From NCBI GenBank assembly GCA_020284085.1, contig JACEVL010000032.1:877001-941000 (forward strand): a stretch of DNA of 64,000 nt, written 5' to 3'. Source of the DNA: Aporrectodea caliginosa. Its lineage: Eukaryota; Annelida; Clitellata; Crassiclitellata; Lumbricidae. This document shows positions 57,861 through 64,000 of this stretch, piece by piece. Below the pieces are notes generated by a model. It had not been told where the DNA came from. It ran no database searches and saw nothing but the letters and a program-made list of their open reading frames with translations. Within the stretch, counting starts at the first letter, position 1. Every line of letters starts with the position of its first letter. The position numbers and the translations under genes are program-made.

Positions 57861-59261
57861 CCCTCGGGCTACCAAGGGTGAGGTGGTGGTTACCACTCCC
57901 CATACGTTTTTATGCATAAATTTTTTCATATTGAATATAATTTTTACATTTTAGGTAGCTGTATCAGATTCATTTGGGCACTTTTTGAGGTAAACATCAT
58001 GATGGTATCTCACGCCGTTCAAAAGTTATACCCAATATAGCCGAGGTACCAGAGGCGGTGGGGTGGATACCACCCACAGTAGTTTTTCGACCATAGCGTA
58101 TTCAATTTTCTTCCTAGAAGAGAACCAAATAAACCATTCTTTAGAGGGAATGCAGAGCTTCATTGGCTTGCTTACTTATTTGTCTTTTGATCACTGGAAG
58201 TGATAAAAATAAATAATAATACGCGTTATATGTGTGAAAATGGCGGAATGCAGCATCACAACGTAAACCGATATTTCTACATAAACTTTGTCAACAGCTA
58301 CAGATTTAGAACTCATATTAGCTGAAACAGATACTGAAGATGAAGTAAGAAGCCAGTTTACAGGAAGCATTCGCACAAAACAACGGGAATAACTTGCAAT
58401 AACTGCAAGTACCACCGACATATTTGACTGCCGTGAACAATAACGTAAAGTCTTGTTTCATGTTGCCTTTAGATTTCGCTACAAGTAAACAGACTATGGA
58501 CTCGTTTGTAGGTTATTGCTACAAATGAAGCATCATTATGTTTAAAATGTTCTTGGATACATAGATCAGTTTCAAAACACACATAATCTTAGGTAATCCT
58601 GGAAACGGCGGTCCCAAAGTATGAAATGAAAGAAATCAACAGAGGCCGCTTTCTTATAGTTTCGCTAAGACGTGCTATATATTCTCAGGAATCCAGCTTC
58701 TTATAACTGAAAACATTTTCCTCCAGCTTCTATTGAATGGAAACTTAGTTTCATCCATGCAACTAGCTTGGTATCCAGCTTCTATTTACGGGGAAAATTA
58801 TTTCGATCAATCCAACTTCTATTTCAAAACAGGAATGTTTTCATCAATCCCACTTCCATTTAGGGAAACAGTTTTTCCCATCAATCCAGCTTCCATTTTA
58901 AAGTGACAATATCAAATAACTTTGTAGACTTCTTTCATTTCATAATTTGGGACCGCCGTTTCCAGGATTACCTAATCTTATATTTGTTTATCCAACAAGT
59001 ACAAAATGTACGCAATAATATAAAATATCGCTAATTTTCGGTTCTGTTGTTCAAAAGTATGTAATTTCGAGGTGCATTCACATAATGTACAACTAAATAT
59101 ACCATTTTGTTCAGAAATGAATGCTGAATCCACTGCTGTATTACAAGATATGATATGTGAAACTAAACACGAAATCCGGGGGGGGGGGGTTACCACTCGT
59201 GTGAGTGCATGGTAACCCCCCTTGGCAATCCGTGTCACAAAAAACTTTGGTAGCCTGAGGG
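57861..59261. mobile_element. TTAA MITE family A, long copy in kinase intron 1
   Basis: CCCTCGGGCTACCAAGG at left and inverted CCCTCAGGCTACCAAAG at right, with TTAA at 57857-57860 and 59262-59265. The inside matches the copy at 16750-17521 in reverse orientation, with extra sequence and a nested hAT MITE. No transposase. Confidence 0.85.
58592..58972. mobile_element. hAT-type MITE nested in the TTAA MITE, 381 bp
   Basis: Perfect inverted ends GGTAATCCTGGAAACGGCGG extend through GTCCCAAA and ATGAAATGAAAGAA. The 8-bp duplication TAATCTTA flanks it (58584-58591 and 58973-58980). The related MITE at 16750-17521 has the empty site with a single TAATCTTA (on the other strand, near 17013-17020). 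Confidence 0.88.
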
Positions 59262-59766
59262 TTAAGCCCTACTTATTTGCAAATTAATAAGACATTCTAT
59301 GCTCTATAAATTGACGGCACAGTCATGATCTGCAGGAAAGGGTTTCAAGACCATAGCTCTTAAACGACACTCTTGTGTTCAAGTGCTTCAAAACAATAAG
59401 CCAAAATCACATGTTTCCATTTTAATATGCTAATAAAGTTTTCCATGAATTGGATTGTTTCAGCCTCTCCTGAAAGCTTGTGGCCTTCACTTGGGTCCCA
59501 TGTCTGAACCCCTATAGCACCGAAAATGAGCAATCAGCCGAAAATTTACTGCTGGCAACTGTGGCCTATCCTGATTATGCCCAATATTGAGCAGTATATA
59601 CTATAGCCGTAAGACACCTATGGTCTTAGAAATTCTAGATAGGCCTATAGGAGAATTATGAGATTCGGTAGACATCATACCACCGCATTTTTTTATGAAT
59701 GGACAACCAATTATTGAGTAAAAGTGGCTTATCAATTTTTGTTTATTTGGTAACGATTTATTTTAG

Positions 59767-59947
59767 TTGTAATAAAAGAAACGGATGCATCGTCCAATCT
59801 TTACAATAAGACGCTGAAGATAACAGACTTTGATCAGATACGAGCATTCGAGAGTAAAAAAGCTATGTCAGTCGCTGGAACATGCGCATGGATGGCTCCT
59901 GAAGTTCTTTCTGACGGAAAGTTCTCCAAAGCCGGTGATGTTTGGAG
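59767..59947 (+). CDS. MLK-like protein kinase, exon 2
   Basis: The acceptor TTTATTTTAG precedes it. With the leftover base it reads NIVIKETDASSNLYNKTLKI, then TDFDQIRAF, AGTCAWMAPEVLSDGKFSKA and GDVW. The magnesium-binding DFG is DFD here. APE and the GTxAWMAPEV block are conserved as in MLK kinases. The exon ends GGAG and is followed by GCGAGT, a GC donor in place of GT; joining to exon 3 gives DVWSYGVVLWE in frame. Confidence 0.78.
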
Positions 59948-60579
59948 GCGAGTCGTTCTATGTTGTTTTTGCATTTAAATTGTAAGCAATTTTGTGAGCC
60001 AATGCACCGTTTACGTTGTACATAATAACTAATAACTAGAAAAGTTGGCGATACATAGTCATGCATCCATTCTATCGCATAGAAAATCAGTTGCATATTA
60101 TATTTTACGAGCCTATGGAAAATGTTAGTTGCAAAGAAATAAGAAAATTTCAGACAATAAATTAAAGCACACAATCATTTAAGCTAAGCTAATTTATAAA
60201 GAGCACATGCGTATCTTAAAGCCACGCAGATTTAAATTTGTTGATGGAGTTCGAATTGTGGTATATCGATGTAAGATATGTAAATTTGCCAATCAACTGT
60301 GTACGAATACATGTAGATCTATTTTTGACAAGTGTGCCAACTAAATATATGATCACTTCATGTGGTGTTTATATCTTTCATGATATATCATCAGAAAATA
60401 ATAATATGTAAGTAACAGTAAATAGTCCAAAGGTTAGATAGATAATAATTGTTAGGAATTGCTATGATTTTTAGAATTAATCGTTTCTTTTGTTCCTTTC
60501 ATTAATAAAATTAATTGAGAAATGCCGTTTACGTTGGTCAGGCTTGTGGATTTGATACTTATGATGTTCTGCTTAACAG

Positions 60580-60728
60580 CTACGGCGTGGTTCTGTGGGA
60601 GATGTTAACAAGAGATTTCCCCCACAAAGGCGTTCCCGATCAATTAATAATTGCTGAAGCACAAAAAGGACATTTGAAATTGGACATTCCAGCCACATGT
60701 CCAAGCATCATCAAATCTGTTCTTAAAA
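60580..60728 (+). CDS. MLK-like protein kinase, exon 3
   Basis: The acceptor CTTAACAG precedes it and the donor AAAA|GTACGT ends it, phase 1. It encodes YGVVLWEMLTRDFPHKGVPD, LIIAEAQKGHLKLDIPATCP and SIIKSVLK, the F-to-H helices of the C-lobe. Conservation is good, with no stops. Confidence 0.76.
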
Positions 60729-60799
60729 GTACGTCGGTTTTTTCGTTTAATTTGACATTCCCTTAGCCTTAATATAGGATTCTAAACTCCGTATTATAG

Positions 60800-60868
60800 G
60801 CGAATGCTCAAAATTTTGACCCAAACGCGAAAAAGGACCTTCGCCCTAGAACAGCTTCATTAACATAA
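60800..60868 (+). pseudogene. Probable kinase exon 4, frameshifted
   Basis: After the acceptor CGTATTATAG the phase-1 frame reads SECSKF and then a stop. In the next frame it continues FDPNAKKDLRPRTASLT to a TAA at 60866-60868. Together this matches kinase subdomain XI (C..FDP..R..), with one extra base in the TTTT run near 60814-60817. It could be a sequence error or a real lesion. The kinase would end right after the domain. Confidence 0.5.
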
Positions 60869-62219
60869 CGAACAAATTAGACCGAACGCAGAATGTGGAG
60901 TAATGATGAATCGGATCTGTAAGCACGTTTGTAGGCTCTGTGTCTGTACTGCTTAATATATATATACTATATATAATTATATAATTATATACTATTTTCA
61001 GCTCAAATGTCGTTTAAAAAATGGCATTTAAAATGTCGATTCTATCCAGTTGAAAATAACGCACGCCATTTCTGTTGACGGATCACTGATACATAAACGG
61101 GGCTAAATGTGGAAAGCGGGCGGATTCGTCATGTTTAATAAGGGAAGCGATATACAAGGCAGGGGAGACCGGGGCATAATGGGACACTTAAGGCATTTTG
61201 AAATTTACCCCATATAGTTAATACAAATTCAGGGTTTACTTGCACTCAGATTACGCCAGCAGACATAAGGTACAGCATAAATTAGATTAATCCACTTAGC
61301 CTAAGCATCACCCCGACTGAAGATAATGCTATCTTACTATTGTGTCCAAAAATCCCATTATGCGCCACCCTAAAATGGGATATGCTTTTCTATTATGCTT
61401 CGTGATAAATATCATCTAAAAGATGGAATATAGGCCAGAATAAAAACTTTATAACTTGACAAACTGTAATTTTGAAGCTATTGCAACTAACTGTTTAACA
61501 TGAACAATGAACAGCATGTTTATTACAGCATCATAACAGTAAAATTTAAACTAAAAATAATCATTAAAATTATTTCGTTAAGAGGTCAGACTTCCCTCAT
61601 TTGATAAAACGTGCTCGAAGCTGTTACTTGCAGAGGCCAGACACAGATTTTATAACATATTAGTTTACACCAGCACAACTTTTGTGAGCCCACTTCATGC
61701 ACATCTGATCAAGCCTTCATCAAAGAACGCCTCACAACAGTAAAGACACTCATTTGTATCATCGTCATCTACAAGATTGTTGCAGTTCGATATCTTTTGC
61801 CTTTCTTGGAACACTGCTACTTTTTTTCATGATATTTTTACTTTGTCAAGTAATCGAATACATCAGACATTTTAGCCGTCAAGCAGTTGTTAAAAAGGGA
61901 TTGACGAGTTTCTTTATAGCTTCTTTGTGCAGTTTAGGCTTTCTAACCAAACTCTCCAGTTAGCTTTTCTTATACAGAGCTTTCATGACCAACTTTTTTT
62001 TACAATTTTGTTTGATGACCTTATTTCTGGTGCCTTGAGTAATTTGATATTGGTGGCAGCGACTTCATTGGTCAATGGCTCAGTTGAAGTTGACCAGAAG
62101 GGTGATTCTCTACTTGCTGCAAGCTACCCAATTCTTCCACTTTGTACTTCATCAATGGCGCCTGCCATAGCTGAGCACTTCATGTCGATATCGATTTTTG
62201 TCTGAACGAAGCATATCCA
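60869..62219. other. Gene-free stretch with small MITE
   Basis: A (TA)n tract lies near 60957-60990. Apart from the small element at 61161-61370, no gene was recognised. Open frames at 61754-62205 show no family motif. Confidence 0.4.
61161..61370. mobile_element. Small MITE-like element with GGCATAATGGGA ends
   Basis: GGGGCATAATGGGAC near 61171 and inverted ATCCCATTATGCGCCACCC at 61352-61370. The outer sequence GGGGAGACCGGGG is shared with the element at 10506-10731. Confidence 0.45.
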
Positions 62220-64000
62220 AATGCTTACTAAATAACGCTGAAATAGACCTTGACATGAATTACTTTTCTAACATAGATTGGGATAGTACCTATTCCACAC
62301 CGAGCTCTCTAAAATCCAAATTTGCTGTAGACTCACATTTTGTTTACTACGAAGCACATTAATTGTAGGAGTATACAACATAAACAAACTGATATTCAGG
62401 ACTTGCTCTTTCAAGCACCGGTGTCTGTCCTATTGGACCTGACCGAAACATGGATTGAAAAAAATTGTGAGGACTCTATTAAAATACCAGGATATCACTT
62501 TATCCACAAAGCCAGGGACTGTGGTCGAGGACGAGGTTTAGGAATGTTAATAAAAGAGGGTACTGCTTATCAACTCTTAGACTGTTCTAAGTATGACCTA
62601 ATTCCAAAAACGTTTGAAGGGCTATTTGTTCGAGTACAGCTAAAAAGAGGCACTTGCTTGGTGGGAGTTATTTATAGACCTCCTGGCCAGGGATTGGAGG
62701 AATTTAATACAGAGATTGAGCAGCTGTTAGCTAAAATTTTAAATGGGGAAAATGATGCGATGATATTAGGGGACTTTAATGTAGATCTATTAAAAGTTGG
62801 CGAGCATAATTGAACACACGATTTCTATAACTATATGTCGGCTCACCACCTTCTACCCGTCATAACTAGACCTACCACAATCACCACGCAATCATCTACA
62901 TTAATCGATAATATATTTACAAATGCATGGTAAAAAAATAGTGGATTCAACGATTATTGCTTCTGAAATCTCAGATCATTTACCCATATTAGCACGCTTT
63001 GATCTTGAAACACCTAAGTATGAGAGTTCAACCTATCATAACTATAGAATTATTAATGATGAAAGGAAGGAAGCCTTTGCCAATTCCCTCTCTGGTCTTG
63101 ACTGGTCCATAGTTCTTGATGCCTGCGCAAATGGGGATGCGAATAAGGCTTACGACTTGTTCATGTTTAAATACAAAAGTGTCTATGATGAGGCTTTCCA
63201 CCATCACCTTTAAAGAAGAAGAAAAAAATTATATACAAGCATCCCTGGATGACCCGTGGACTACTTAAATCAAGTAAGAACAAATCTCAACTATATCTGA
63301 AATACTTAAAAACTCGAACCCTGCAAACAAAACTAGATGTATTACGCACAGAAATAAGTTTAGGATGATTCGGATGCGGAAAGAAATTATTATGCAACCG
63401 AATTCTGTAAACATGGTAATGATCTTAAAAAGACGCGGATCCTTATTCGCTCCATAGTCAAACTGGGGATCAGGAAAGCAAGATTGAGTCGCTTAAAGTC
63501 AATGGAATTAAGACCATCATGGCTAATAAATTCAACATTTATTTCACCAATATTGCTCATTCTCTTGCTGGAAACATACCTAATTCCCAATCTAGCTGTA
63601 TACACAAAGTATTTACAACCCCTTCGCCCCAATTCGTTTGCACTTAGCTTAACTTCTTCTGAAGAAATATTGAATCTGAGCCAATCACTTCATCCAACCC
63701 ATAGTAGGGGAATTTACGATATAGATCCATGCATTGCATCTGCATTTGTAGATAATGTAGCTCCTCTGTTGGCGGAAATGATTAACTGCTCTTTTACCAC
63801 TTGTATAGTGTCCCAGGCCATAAAAATAGCAAAAGTTGTTCCAATTTATAAAAAAGTTGAAAGAGATAATGTAACAAATTATAGGCCTATTTCTATTATC
63901 CCTTATTTCTATAAATGTTACGAAAAGTAATGTATAATCGCCTTTATAATTTTGTTGAAAAATCAGGTATAATAACCACATGCAACATGGCTTTCAACCT
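62220..64000 (+). mobile_element. Degenerate LINE with endonuclease and RT, runs off window
   Basis: 62340-62813 encodes an APE-type endonuclease: NCRSIQHKQTDIQDLL, LDLTETWIEK, IPGYHFIHKARDCGRGRGLG, then VGVIYRPPGQ and AMILGDFNVDLL, with the catalytic E of TETW and the D/N of GDFNVD visible. The next block (RPTTITTQSSTLIDNIFTN, then SDHLPILARF near 62970) gives the last endonuclease His. RT sequence starts near 63830: KIAKVVPIYKKVERDNVTNY then RPISIIPYFYKCYEK. At least four frame changes or stops interrupt it. The clade is Jockey/CR1-like by order and motifs. Confidence 0.75.

Overview
This window is animal nuclear DNA, probably from a marine invertebrate; I cannot name the species. The evidence is GT-AG introns, domain types restricted to animals (CARD, NHL, C2H2 arrays, synaptotagmin C2B, an MLK-like kinase), tRNA-derived SINEs, many non-LTR retrotransposon fragments and cut-and-paste DNA transposons. 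Coding density is low. Most open frames are decayed transposon pieces. No CRISPR array, rRNA or functional tRNA was seen.

Layout. 0.7-6.9 kb: a minus-strand C2H2 zinc-finger array, now a pseudogene. It is broken by a 1.34 kb hAT-type insertion (1503-2846) and by a 2.6 kb element with inverted 160-bp tandem repeats (3511-6120), and both insertions have clean target-site duplications. 8.26-8.84 kb: a frameshifted copy of an NHL-propeller 3' exon. 8.8-23.4 kb: a repeat graveyard of LINE tails, MITEs, SINEs, microsatellites and an orphan synaptotagmin C2B exon.

23.4-41.1 kb: the main host gene, plus strand. Five exons keep one reading frame across their junctions: CARD, a 29-nt microexon, an F-box-like exon, a second CARD, then a TRADD-N-like terminal exon with its own poly(A) signal. 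An NHL beta-propeller exon at 39.8-41.1 kb has an acceptor of the same phase and could be an alternative 3' end. The parts suggest an apoptosis or innate-immunity adaptor or sensor, but that is inference from the domains.

The 9.9 kb first visible intron (23678-33575) holds a partial Polinton/Maverick (about 25.38-29.96 kb, minus strand). It carries an adenovirus-type cysteine protease, an overlapping pX-like minor capsid protein, a 657-aa fibre-like protein with phage-type repeats, and two accessory genes. Polymerase, integrase, ATPase and major capsid genes are not present. The same intron holds a 2.9 kb DNA transposon containing nested LINEs and a TTAA MITE. A Mutator-like MITE with a 9-bp duplication sits in the next intron.

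43.9-46.1 kb: a foldback DNA transposon related to the one in the intron, with the identical target duplication ATATCCAT. 46.7-51.6 kb: LINE and SINE relics. 52.3-56.7 kb: a 54-bp satellite array of about 82 copies, nearly every unit with an AP-1-type TGACTCA. 57.3-60.9 kb: exons of an MLK-like protein kinase with a GC-AG intron, DFD in place of DFG, and a frameshifted last exon. Its first intron holds a TTAA MITE with a hAT MITE nested in it. 62.2 kb to the end: a degenerate LINE running off the window.
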